Source: Panax quinquefolius
Lineage: Eukaryota; Streptophyta; Magnoliopsida; Apiales; Araliaceae
Assembly (NCBI GenBank): GCA_020205615.1
Contig: CM035168.1
Location: forward strand, 127,358,795 to 127,422,794
DNA length: 64,000 nt
Reading direction: 5' to 3'
The notes beneath the pieces were generated by a model. It made no database searches and was not told the origin of the DNA. It worked only from the letters and a program-made list of their open reading frames with translations. Position 1 is the stretch's first letter; the number at the start of each line of letters is the position of its first letter. Of this stretch, positions 12,521 through 23,900 are shown in pieces. The translations under genes were made by a program, and so were the position numbers.

Positions 12521-13640
12521 AACATAGATATGTGAAAAAACGTTATGAACACGAGACATATTTGGCGAAAGCGAGTCTACAGCCACGATTCCTACTCGAT
12601 CGAGGATTAAAAATGGACCGATGAATCGAGGATTAAGTTTTCCTCTCTTTCCAAATCTTGTAACTCCTTTCCATGGAGCAACTCTTAACAACACATGATC
12701 TCCTATATCGAATTCTACGTCCTTTCGATGAAGATCAGCATAACTCTTTTGTCGATTTTGTGAGGTTTTTATACGTTGTCGGATCGTTTGAATCTTTTCC
12801 GTAGTAATCATACGTACTCAACTCCGCCCCAACAACGTTGCTTCACCCACCTCATCCCAAAGATCTTTGGAGAACGACACTTTCTTCCATACAACGCTTG
12901 AATGGAGCCATGTCAATACTTGCTTGATAAGCTGTTGTTGTAGGAAAACTCCACCAATGGTAAGAACTTGTCCCAACTCCCTTGAAATCAAGGACACGAG
13001 TCTTAATAGATCTTCAAGAGTTTGAGTAGTCCTCTCCGTCGTCCGTCCGTCGTCGAGGATGATATGCCGAGCTAAATCGTAAGTCTGTGCCCATAGCTTT
13101 TTGCAAACTAACCCAAAATCGTGAAGTGAATCTTGGGTCACGATCGAAACTATGGATACCGGCAGATACCATGCGATCTTACAATCTCGTTTATGTACAT
13201 ACTGAGCAAGACGTTCAAGTGTATAAGTTTCTCGTATCGGTAAGAAATGAGCGAGACTTGGTCAATCTATCAACAATGACCCAAATCGCATCAATGCCTT
13301 GAGAAACCTTAGAAGAAGGCCGAATGAAATCCATGGTAATGTGCTCCCACTTCCATTACGGAATTTCAAGTGGTTGCAATGGACCTTTTGGTACTTGATG
13401 CTCCGCTTTAACTCGTTGACAAGTTAGACACCTTGAGATAAACAATGCTATCTCTCTCTTCATATTGCTTCCACCAAAATGTATGAGCGAATATCATGAT
13501 ACATTTTGGTACTCCCGTGATGGATTGCAAATGGTGTGTTGTGCGCTCCATCATGATATTATACTTTAAATCGTGGTCGTTAGAACACAAAGTCCGGAGT
13601 TGACTCAAGTATTCCTTCTTCATCGATTCTTGCTTAAGGC
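12521..13640 (-). pseudogene. Integrase remnant
   Basis: Minus-strand fragments give, in order: an N-terminal zinc-binding region (HH...FWWKQYE at about 13470-13540), a core with [13 protein letters not shown] at about 13120-13160, and a C-terminal part with YADLHRKDVEFDIGDHVLLR and GPFLILDRVG at 12550-12740. The pieces are in several frames, so no functional integrase can be made. The order upstream of a chromodomain is that of gypsy elements. Confidence 0.8.
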
Positions 13641-13839
13641 GTAGACTTTCAAGACTTTCTTCCTCATACGCATCACCTCGTGTCCGTAGTGCGTAGCAGC
13701 CTTTAACTTTATCGATTAAAGTCGGTTCTACTCAGTATATTCGCTATCATCACATGCGATTTTGAGAGTCTTTAACTCTATCTCCATCCTTTGCAAGTCA
13801 CACAAAATGGGCCTTTCAGGTTGACAATAACGCACTCAG

Positions 13840-14180
13840 ATTGCATACGATCTTCTACTCAATGCGTCAACTACCACGTTCACTTTTCGAGGATGGTATT
13901 GGATGGTATGATCATAATCTTTCAACAGATTCAAGCCAACGTCGTTGTCGCGATGTTGAGTTTCTTTTGAGTGAAGAAATATTTGAGGCTTTTATGATCC
14001 GTAAAGATCTCCACTTTCTCCCCATACAAGTAATGCCTCCAAATTTTAAGTGCGAAGATAACAAATGCTAACTCTAGATCATGAGTAGGATAATTCCTCT
14101 CATATTCTTTGAGTTGTCGCGAGGCATAGGCTATAACTTTTCCATGTTGCATAAGAACACATCCCAACCCTTTGCAGAAG
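13840..14180 (-). pseudogene. RNase H remnant
   Basis: A 79-codon open stretch (13931-14167) contains [30 protein letters not shown] and [11 protein letters not shown], the hallmark motifs of the gypsy RNase H domain, including the Asp of the TDHKSL motif. It is separated from RT and integrase by frame changes. Confidence 0.85.
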
Positions 14181-14389
14181 CATCATCTTTGTAGATGACA
14201 AATCCTCCGAGGCGGATGGTATTGTCGTAACAGTCTTTGAAATAAGTCTCTCTTGAGTTCTTGAAAACTCTTCTCACATTCTTCGCTCCAACCAAACTTT
14301 GTATCTTTCCGAGTCGGTGAGTCGATGGAGTAGCGATTCGAGAAAATCCTTCCACGAATCTCCGATAATAACCATTTAAACCAAGAAAG

Positions 14390-15034
14390 CTACGTACTTG
14401 ATCAGCGATTTAAGTTGTTCCCGACTTTGAATAGCTTCAATCTTTCTTTGGTCAACAGATATTCCATGACTTGATACCACGTGCCCAAGGAATGCTACTT
14501 CTTCAAGCCGAACTCGCATTTCTTCAACTTGGCATAAAGCTTATATTCACGAAGCTTTTGGAGTGTCACCTCAAGTGTTGCTTTCATGATCTTCACGGCT
14601 TTTGGAATAAATAAGGATGTCATCAATAAAGACGACCACAAAGTGATCTAAATATTCCTTGAATACTCGGTTCATCATATCCATGAAGGCAAATAGGAGC
14701 ATTAGTCAATCCAAAGGACATGACTAGGAATTCATAATGCCCGTCATCGAAGTTCTCAAAGCCGTCTTTGGAATGTCGGTGATTTCTAATCTTCAATTGG
14801 TGATATCCTAATGAAGATCAATCTTTGAAAAGAATTTGGCTCTTGCAATCGGGTCAAACAGGTCATCAATACGTGGCAATGGATACCTATTTTTGATGGT
14901 GACATGATTCAACTCCGATAATCAATACAAAGTCGCATACTCCCATCTTTCTTCTTCACGAATAACACAGAGCACCCAAGGAGAAGTACTAGGATGAATA
15001 AAGCCAATGTCTAACAATTCCTGCAGTTGGGTCT
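14390..15034 (-). pseudogene. Reverse transcriptase remnant
   Basis: The minus strand shows [20 protein letters not shown] at about 14905-14965, a readable MSFGLTNAP segment near 14720, and the catalytic FIDD box within [13 protein letters not shown] at about 14600-14640. These are unmistakable gypsy RT motifs, but they lie in different frames with stops between them. Confidence 0.85.
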
Positions 15035-15906
15035 TTAACTCACGAAGTTCAATAGAGCTATTCGATATGGGGCTTTGAAATAGGTTTTGTCAGGGTTCAA
15101 GGTCGATACAAAATTCAATTTCACGCTTCTAGGTGTAGGGCGGGAAGTTCTTGAGAATACATCGTGAAATTTATTAACAATAGGAATATCGTTTAAAACC
15201 GGCGTATTTTTATTTAAATCGTGACATGAGCTAAGAAAGCTTGACATCCGCTTTTTCAATAAACGAATAGCTTTATGGCTTGAGATGACCGTGATTGATT
15301 TTAATGGTTTGGTCGTTTGAATTAGCATAATAGGTTGATTAGGAATATGAAAGCTAACAATCTTACGAAAACAATCAATTTTTGCATGATAAGTAGTTAA
15401 CCAATCAATCCCTAGAATCACGTCAAATGCAAGTATTTTTAATGAAATAAGATCGACGAGTAATGTGAAGGTACCGATTTGAACCAAACAAGACTTATAA
15501 ACAAATGGATGTAATGAAGGTTTCTCCCAACGGAGTTTCCACAGATAAGTCAAAGTCTAATTTCTCCCGAGTCAAATTTAATCGATGAGCGCAAGTAGGA
15601 GAAATAAAAGAATGGGTAGAATCGGTATCAAATAAAGTATATACTTCATTAGAGTTTATGATAAGCTTACCCGTGATGACCTCATTTGATTCTGCTCTTT
15701 GGGAGGTCACAACAAACGCTCTCCTCAGACTTCTGGGTTTTGAATTTTCGGGATGGCCTTTGGTGCCTCCATCCTAAATTGAAATTGTCTTTGATGAAAT
15801 GACAAAATCGAGCTAAGTGACCTTCTCTTCCACAATTATAACACGCTTTGGATGGCATGACGCTGAGTTTTGATCGATGTGTCCCTCTCCTCCGCATTTG
15901 AAGCAT
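15035..15906 (-). pseudogene. Zinc knuckle and aspartic protease remnant
   Basis: At about 15800-15850 the minus strand encodes CYNCGREGHLARFC, a CX2CX4HX4C knuckle that ends Gag. Further on, LFDTDSTHSFI replaces the usual retroviral-type D-S/T-G active site (Asp-Thr-Asp-Ser here). DVILGIDWLTTYHAKIDC follows in the next frame. The altered active site and frame break make the protease inactive. Confidence 0.8.
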
Positions 15907-16886
15907 ATGATAGGTGGTCTTTCTCCTTCCTTAACAATGGGTCTTTGGTGTCGACGTCTTTCCACCATTGTTGAATCTCCGCTTTCTTGAAATATCCATT
16001 CTTATTATTTTGGCCCCGATTACCACAGAAGTGGTTACCATATCCGCCTGTTGATTCCCTCCACGCTTGTTGTCACCGCTTCGACGACTACTCTCATTTG
16101 GTATTATAATTTTGTCGATCGCTTCTCTTTTAGTTGTGTTGACTCATTATCGCGTTCCACTAATCGAGCCCTATTTACAACATCCGAATACAAACACGGT
16201 TTATGAGAAATAAGATGTTGGCGTATCTCCGCTTCAAACCTCTTAAAAACATTCGCGCCATTCTCTCTTCATTATCCACCAGTGGGGACATGAACCGTGA
16301 TAACTCCGCAAATTTTGCCTCGTATTGCGACACGGTCATATTGTTTTGTTCCAACTTGATAAATTCCACCTCCTTCATGTGGCGAATACTTTCGGAAAGT
16401 ATTTGTCGTTGAAACGACTCCTGGAACTTCTCACAAGATATCTTGATCAAAGAAGTTGAGTACGTTTTACCGATTCCCACCAAGAATCCGCTTTCTCCGC
16501 AAGAACATAAAGGCGTGAAAGGAACCTTTTGTTCTCGGAGCATCCCAAGACATCAAATATCTTGGTAATCTGCTTTATCCATGCTTCCGCCTGAAGTGGT
16601 TTTGCTCTCCCTTAAACTTCGGTGAGTCAGCTCCTTGAATTGTTTAGCGGTGACCGCCCGAGAGTTTTCCGTGTTTCCACCCACGTTTTGGGCGTGAGTC
16701 GCTCTGCTTTCATCATTGCATAAATTGCATAAAGCCTCGAACATTTGATCATTCATCATTTGGTCGTTGTTGTGTTTTTTACGAGGATTGTCGCCTTCAC
16801 GATGCACATTATCACGATTATTGATATGTGGTGAATCAACGATCGTCATGCGCTCCATCGCTATTCTCAACATTCTCGGATGTCAT
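15907..16886 (-). pseudogene. gag remnant of the chromovirus
   Basis: Starts with ATG at 16886 (MTSENVEN) but hits a frame break within about 15 codons. The remaining frames show DNVHREGDNP, VTAKQFKEL, and a retrotransposon Gag core (SIRHMKEVEFIKLEQ, MTVSQYEAKFAELSRF). This protein would package element RNA. The copy is dead. Confidence 0.8.
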
Positions 16887-17058
16887 TTTGAGATACTACC
16901 ACAAAACAAAAGGTTAATTGACATGTAACAAATTATCCCTATCTTCCCGACCAACCAATAAAATAAAGACATAAACTTAGGTAGTCATACTAGCGAAGGT
17001 ATTCCCCGTCTCTCCCTCCTAGTACTATTCTCACATCTTAGCCGTGGATCATATCCTA

Positions 17059-17072
17059 AGCTCGATACCAAC
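17059..17072 (-). other. Primer-binding site
   Basis: On the minus strand, immediately inside the LTR, TTGGTATCGAGC resembles the TGGTATCAGAGC complement of initiator-Met tRNA with one base missing. It is placed between the LTR and gag as expected. Confidence 0.65.
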
Positions 17073-19649
17073 CGTGACGCCCCCAAAATCGGTATACATC
17101 ACCCATCTTGGGTCGCCACTTACATGGTATGTAATTTAAATACAACTTAACATAACATGGCTATGTAGGTAATAATACGACATAAATCGTGAGTTTAAAT
17201 ACAAATATCGTCTACTAGATATTATACAAACTCAAAAAGGAGTCCTCATTACAATTATTATCACACTATTTCACGAATAGTGAGGACTACTAATGCTATC
17301 TTCGGGACCATCACTGCTTCCCCGACTCGTCCCAAATTTATATTCTCATTTCACAAGAGAACGGTGAAAGAAAGGGTGAGCTCAACTAGCCCAAGAAGAA
17401 ATATTATGACTAAGATAATGCAGAATAAATTATCAATAGTCTTCAACAATGTTAAACCGATAAAATACAATAGAAAACCGGTTTAAGCTGCAATTTGAAT
17501 ACGCAATCTATTAAAAGAGTCAAGTAGAAAATAAAGTCTACTATCTTTTAGGTTTTAAAAGGTTTTTCATCATTGTTATACCGAGACTCAACTTTTAATA
17601 AATATTCCACATCATCGAATCACCCTCGCACTACTACCAAGGATATTCTTTAGTATCACGACCACAATTATTCATGCATTCACTTGCCAAGAATATTTGT
17701 GTATTCATTAATGGTCATGATCATGCCAACAATCGTCCATCAATGCACTACTACCATCGAGGATTTTTACCACATCATTTGTAACATTACGGTCCATGAT
17801 TACATCGAATAGTCTCTCGTCATAATCATACCAAGTCCATCTACGCACTCTTGTGCCAATGAGATGACTTTCAACATAATATAAACATGAGGATGATGAC
17901 AATGATATAAGAATTCAATAAAACAAGTTCAAGAATTATTTTATCCATGAATTATTAACGCCCAAATTATCAACACGATAATCTTGTTTTGTAGAGTAAA
18001 ATTCAAGAATGATCGGAAGAATATTTTCATGAAAGATCTTTGGATGAAACGCAAATATCGAGGATATTCTACTAATTTCATGGAGTATAGAAGTCAAAGT
18101 TTTAACTTATTTGGGTATAATAAAGGATGGAATAACAAAAGAAATCACCGTGCATGCGATAATCCTTGCATGAGTTATTCCAACAGTAATAATAAATAAC
18201 GGAACTGTGTCGGTGAAATTCACACCGACAGGATGTTCCAATGTAATAATAAAGATGGAACCGGATCCTGTAAAACACATGATAGGATATTCCAACGAGA
18301 ATGATAAAGAGCGGAACCTGAGTCAGGTGTAAAAAACACATGCAGGATGTTCCAATGTAATAATAAAGAGGCGGAACCGTGTCCGTGTAAAAAACACATG
18401 CATGGATGTTCCAACAAAATAATAAAAGCGGAACGGTCAGGTGTAAAACACACGCATGGATGTTCCAATGAATAATAGAAGAATGTCACCAAGTATAGGG
18501 TAAACCACATATCTGAGTTATTCCAAATGTAATAATAAGCGATGGAATAACAACAGTTCTCTTCGTGAATAAGAAAGAATAACACCCTTACATTTGGTAG
18601 GAGATTGAATATCGCAAAGATGTAGTAAGAATAAAATACTCTTCTTCTTTCTCTCTTATTCTCTCTATACTCTCTCTCTATAGCTTGAATGAATTCGTGA
18701 AAAATAATGAAGCCCTCAGCCTCTATTTATAGAAGATTTCTAGCTAAAGCTTTTCTTAGTGTGAAAAAAGTGGCTCGACGACTAATGATGTGAAAAGAAA
18801 AGTGGTTTGGCGCTTTTGTAATGTGACGCGACAAGTGGTTCGACGTCGGTAAAGGTAATTACTATTAACGAACGAATAAATACTATTGTGAAGGTAAATA
18901 CTATTCACAAGGGTAATTACTTATTGACGAAGGTAATTACTATTAACGAAGGTAAATACTATTCACAAGGGTAATTACTATATTGTGAAGGTAATTACTA
19001 TCGACGTAAGGTAAATACTATCGATGAGCGACTTTAGATGATGACATATGAGCCCCCCATAAAATAATCAAACTTACCACAAATCATTTTTTTTTCATCA
19101 ACACATTTAATCTTTCAACAATTATTAATCATTTATAACTTGTCGTCTCAATTATTGATTTAATACTATAACATATTATATCTGGATGATCTTTGTGACA
19201 ATAATTGAATCAATAATATAAGAGATATGATGCGGCAATTCTTTGTAGCAATAATTGAGCATGGTGGTGACTTCTCACGTAAGCATCGATAATCAATCTT
19301 AGTGTCTTCTTGTCACGACCACGCGCGATGTACTTTTACCACCGGGTAGTTCAGCGCTTTTAACGGTAACACCTCCATAGTTATTTTTATAAAATATTTT
19401 GTCGTTTTTCAATCGATCCAACAATAATTACATTATGGGGTCCACCAATGATTGAGCCATTTATGCGAATATTCCCTAATAAAAAGAATATTAAAACCAA
19501 ACGTAATATTTTATAACAACTTGCATACTTTTGCAAAATTTATAAATATTACCCACAACTATAACATTATATCAAATTTATTCCATAATATTCAAAAATA
19601 ATATTTATAGAAAAAATTCATCTTTATTTATAAAGTTCGTGGTCTTACA
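17073..19649 (-). repeat. 5' LTR of the chromovirus (coding sense minus)
   Basis: 2577 bases, homologous throughout to 9649-12235. It begins 'cgtgacgcccc' (the other copy has 'tgtgacgcccc') and ends '...ggtcttaca'. It contains the same two internal tandem arrays at about 18230-18480 and 18845-19030. The promoter of the element would lie here, but no specific site was identified. Confidence 0.88.
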
Positions 19650-19654
19650 TTATT

Positions 19655-20350
19655 TGTTCTTTTAATTTTATTTTAAATATTTTAAACTCAGTATAATATA
19701 ATGTTGTAATATAATTATAAATGGTATAATATTATGTTGTATTTATAACTCATAATGATAATATAACAAAGTAGTGATTTTAGGATATAATAATTAAATT
19801 AGAAATGATAATATCGTAAGCAGTTGACATTACCAAAATAATTTAGAAGATTATAAATTCAAAATATTAATTTGGGATTAAAAAAAATAGTGATTTTAGG
19901 AGATAATAATTAAATTAGTAATGATAATATTAGAACAATTAACATTATCGAACAATTTATATTTGTAGTGATTTATGAAATTATAAAATTAAAATATTAA
20001 TGTGAGATTCAAAAATAGTGATTTTAAAGTAATGATTTAGGTAATAATAAAATCAACATAGTAAGTTATGAATGATATTATTTGTTATTTTAATTTTATT
20101 TTAAATATTCTAAATCGTATAATATTATGTTGTAATATAATTATAAATGGTATAATATCATGTTGTAATATAATTTAATTAGTAAACATCCGCATAGTTT
20201 AGATAGGTAGTAATTTTATTATTTTGTTATATACGTGTATGATATAATATATGGTATAATAATTATGTTTAGAAAAATAGTAGATTTTGGGACTATAAAA
20301 TCAACATAGTAAGTTATAATTGATATTATTTATTTTTAAAATTTTATTTT
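19655..20350. repeat. AT-rich repeat array, right part
   Basis: Continuation of 9204-9648. The phrase 'ttttaattttattttaaatatt' plus 'ataattataaatggtataat' occurs at about 19660-19730 and again at about 20090-20160. 'tcaacatagtaagtta' occurs near 20050 and 20300. The copy at 20070-20095 shows the uninterrupted 'gatattatttgttatttt' that the chromovirus split elsewhere. Confidence 0.7.
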
Positions 20351-20984
20351 AGATGTCATATTTGAATAGTTGATTCCAGATTTAGGGGAATAAATTTAAA
20401 TTTGCTTCAATCTCATTTATTATGTTAGTTGAGTATTTTTGTTAAGGATCTTAAAGAATATTAATTAAATATAATATGTGTTAAATTTTGAGGATGGTAT
20501 GTGTCAAATTATTCTGCCATGTATTTTAGTATAGTTAATAGATACGAATGAAGACTTTGGATTAATTCATGGAGCCTGGAACACAAAACACCAATTAGTC
20601 CGCCCTCCATCGGCCTCTCTCAAATCAAATCCATATGTATCTCTCTCTCTCTCATCTCAAACACTAATGAATTGAATTTCTTTTATCTTTATCCTCCTTG
20701 GAGCTTATTCTTTGTCTTTTTAAATTGATCCGTCCGTCAACAATTAACATTGTTTCAATACCCTTTTGTCTCATCTGCAATTGATCTATACTTATTTCTC
20801 TTTGGATTTTTCCTATCATTTTTTTCTTGTATTGTGTTATATTTCTCTCCCAAAATAACACGAGGTTCATCTTCGATCTCTGCGTTGCAGAAGGACCCAG
20901 TTCATTCCTTGAAACCATGTTAGGGTTTCTTTTATAAACACTTTATTTGGGGTTGTTACTAGAAATTTACATACATACACGATC
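20351..20984. other. Upstream region of the membrane-protein gene
   Basis: No gene seen. It is AT-rich with a CT-rich stretch at about 20635-20665 ('ctctctctctctc'), typical of a plant 5' leader or promoter. The true transcription start cannot be placed. Confidence 0.4.
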
Positions 20985-23900
20985 ATGTATCGTGGCCTAA
21001 TAATATTAATACTTCTATTTATCTCCCTTGTTCCACTGCAATCTGATGCTGCATCTCTCATTCGTACATTCCGTCAACTATCTGCTGGATCACGACACAT
21101 TCCCAATCCCAAATTAGCCATTCAGGTATTATTCTTTTTATTTTTTTTTCTCAATTATGTCATAAGCTTAAATTACAAACATAATGGTATGAATATACAT
21201 TTGTTATTTTTTTTAATGCTACGTTTGTCCTGAATTATTGTAGATGTCTCCTTCACCAAGCCCTACAGCAGCTGCCCCTGCTTCGGGTGTTGCTTTTAGT
21301 AATAACTCTCATGTGGATGCGCCCAAGACAAATACTAAGGAACCTGTTGTTAGTAAGACATGCCACAAGGTGTCTAAAAAATGTCAACATAAGAGTCTCA
21401 CTGCCTGCCTTGGTAACATTTATTTAGTTTCTGTTTTCAAATCATTTATATTTTACTATTATCATTATGTTTTATGTTTGTTAACTGCAACTTGAGCAAC
21501 TCTACTGTATATCAGCATTTGTAATATAACAACTTCCTCTAATAAGCAAACTGTTGAGCTATCCAAAATTCACTAGGGTAGTTACTCCCCAGACTAATAA
21601 CTTAATTTAGGCAAGTTCCCTACTTAAAACAAACTGAGGGGGTGGGGGGGTGGGGGAGATAATACATTGAAACATATGGGTCATCTTAAGTGTTAGGTTA
21701 GGTTGCCACTTCGGTTAGTGAATTTTGTAAGTGAGGTTTGTTAGTTTATGTGGAACATGTCCAGTAAACAAAATTCAACATTGAGTTGTATAGCAATTTT
21801 TGCTCGAGTGTGAGCACTCTTCACCCTGGGCCTATCAGGTTTCTTAATTATGCAAAAACTAAACCAATGTTACCTAGATTGCGGTAATGTGAACGTAAAA
21901 CGTCACATGAGAGTCATGGTACAGAATACGATAGGGATAGGCTAGGAAGCACGAACACTTCCCGGAGGGACACAAATCTGTACAAAATAATACATTGAAA
22001 CATATGGGTCATCTTAAGTGTTAGGTTAGGTTGCCACTTCGGTTAGTGAATTTTGTAAGTGAGGTTTGTTATTTTATGTGGAGCATATCCAGTAAACAAA
22101 ATTCAACATTGAGTTGTATAGCAATTTTTGCTCGAGTGTGAGCACTCTTCACCCTGGGCCTATCAGGTTTCTTAATTATGCAAAAAACTAAAGCAATGTT
22201 ACCTAGATTGCGGTAATGTGAACGTAAAATCTCACATGAGAGTCATGGTACAGAATACGAAAGGGATAGGCTAGGAAGCACGAACACTTCCTGGAGGGCC
22301 ACAAATCTGTACAAGGCACGTGTCGGACACAAATTTGCTCCGACATGCCTCATACACGCACTCGACTCATCCACTACATTCTCTATTTTTTCTTTTTCTT
22401 TTTAATCTTGGACACTCCTCGAACTCGTCAGGTACGCCTGGGGTTAAAAATTTTAAAAATAAAACAAAATTTGCAGTACATAAATTGTAATATAAAAGTT
22501 ATGGGTTATTTTATGTCTTTTAAGTTGGACATTATTATGTAATTTTAAGATATTTATTATGTAATGTGTGTGTTTTTTATTATTTTTGTTCAAGTTTTTA
22601 TTATGCTCTATTAATATTAAATTTATTTATTGTATAAAAGACATTTATATTAAAAAATATATATATACATAAAATTGAGCGTGTTCCCGATGCATCGTAT
22701 CCTGTCTTTTTGAAAAATGTCGTATCCTGGATCGCGTATCATGTCGTGTCCGAGTCGGAGGGGGTAGGTTTATTCACGTCATTTTAGTAAAAATATGTGT
22801 ATCCTAAACATGGTACATTAGTATGACTTTCTTAAAGATATAATTAAGAGGCTGTTTGTTTAGGTCTGAATGGCTGAATGACTGAATCGGTCAGCCATTA
22901 AGTGCGTTTGTTTTGAAAAAAAAAATCGTTTGAATGGCTGAATCGATCAGCCATTCAGACGATTTGGGCTGAATGGTTCAATGTTCGAAAGCTAAAAGCG
23001 ATAAAAAGGCGTTTTTCTCCGGACGAGGCGAGGCGTAAGCCTCGATTTAAAGACGTAAAAGTCTCCAAAAAATTATAAGAAAATGCTAATAAAATCATAA
23101 AATAATCTATTATTATAATCAAGGTCATAAAAGACATAAATAAACAATGTCATGTTAATATATCATTACAAAACATCAAAACAACATAATATCAAATCCA
23201 TCAAGATTCTCTCAAGTACACAACAAAAATTGTTTTGTAAAATACAAGCAGTCAAGCACCTCCAGCAACGAAAAAAAAACTTAACCAGTTGAATGGAAGG
23301 GAAAACAGAGGGCTACATTGTTCGAAAAAGAAAAAAACAGAGGACTACACTTTAACAGAAGAAGACTACACTATAACAGAGGACTACACTGTCACTTAGC
23401 ATTCAGACCTCAGAAGAAAACAAAACTTAAAATAGGAGTAAACAGAAAAGAAAAAGAAAAAGAAAACAGAGAAAGAAAACAGAGATTAGGAAGGACGACA
23501 GAAGAAGAAAACAGAGACGACGATAGAGGAAGAAAAGAAGAAGAAGAAGAAGACGATCGAAGAAGAAGAAGTCGGTCGACAGAAGAAGAAAAGAAGAAGA
23601 AGAAGAAGAAGAAAATACCTGGTGAAGGCTGAAGCAGTTGCAGAATCACAAAGAAGTCGATGAAGCCAAATCTGATACTTAGGGTTTTTTTAAAGCCAAA
23701 TCAAGGCGCAGGCCTCGCGACGACTTGAGGCGCACCGCCACGAGGCGTAAGGCTCAACCGAAAAAGGCGCAAGTCTCTTCAGTTCCAGAATAAGCCCACG
23801 CCTCGCATTAGTTTCCTTCTACCTCGCTACGAGGCGCGCGCCTCGAGCGCTATTTCGAACAATGGAATGATATAATGTCATTTTTTTGGCTGAATGATTT

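Larger units (their letters stand above)
9649..19649 (-). mobile_element. Full-length but inactive Ty3/gypsy chromovirus
   Basis: About 10.0 kb: LTR (9649-12235), internal region (12236-17072), LTR (17073-19649). It is flanked by a perfect 5-base target duplication TTATT (9644-9648 and 19650-19654). The internal order on the minus strand is gag, CCHC knuckle, protease, RT, RNase H, integrase, chromodomain. This Pol order is that of Ty3/gypsy, and the terminal chromodomain places it among chromoviruses, perhaps the Tekay/Del clade given the large LTRs (inference). Every domain is broken by frameshifts and stops, so it cannot make its own proteins. Confidence 0.9.

Noticed and set aside
23318..23649. 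Open frames rich in Lys/Glu/Arg (plus) and Ser/Phe (minus)
   Set aside because: They translate a GAA/GAC purine microsatellite inside a nested element. There is no domain and no start context.
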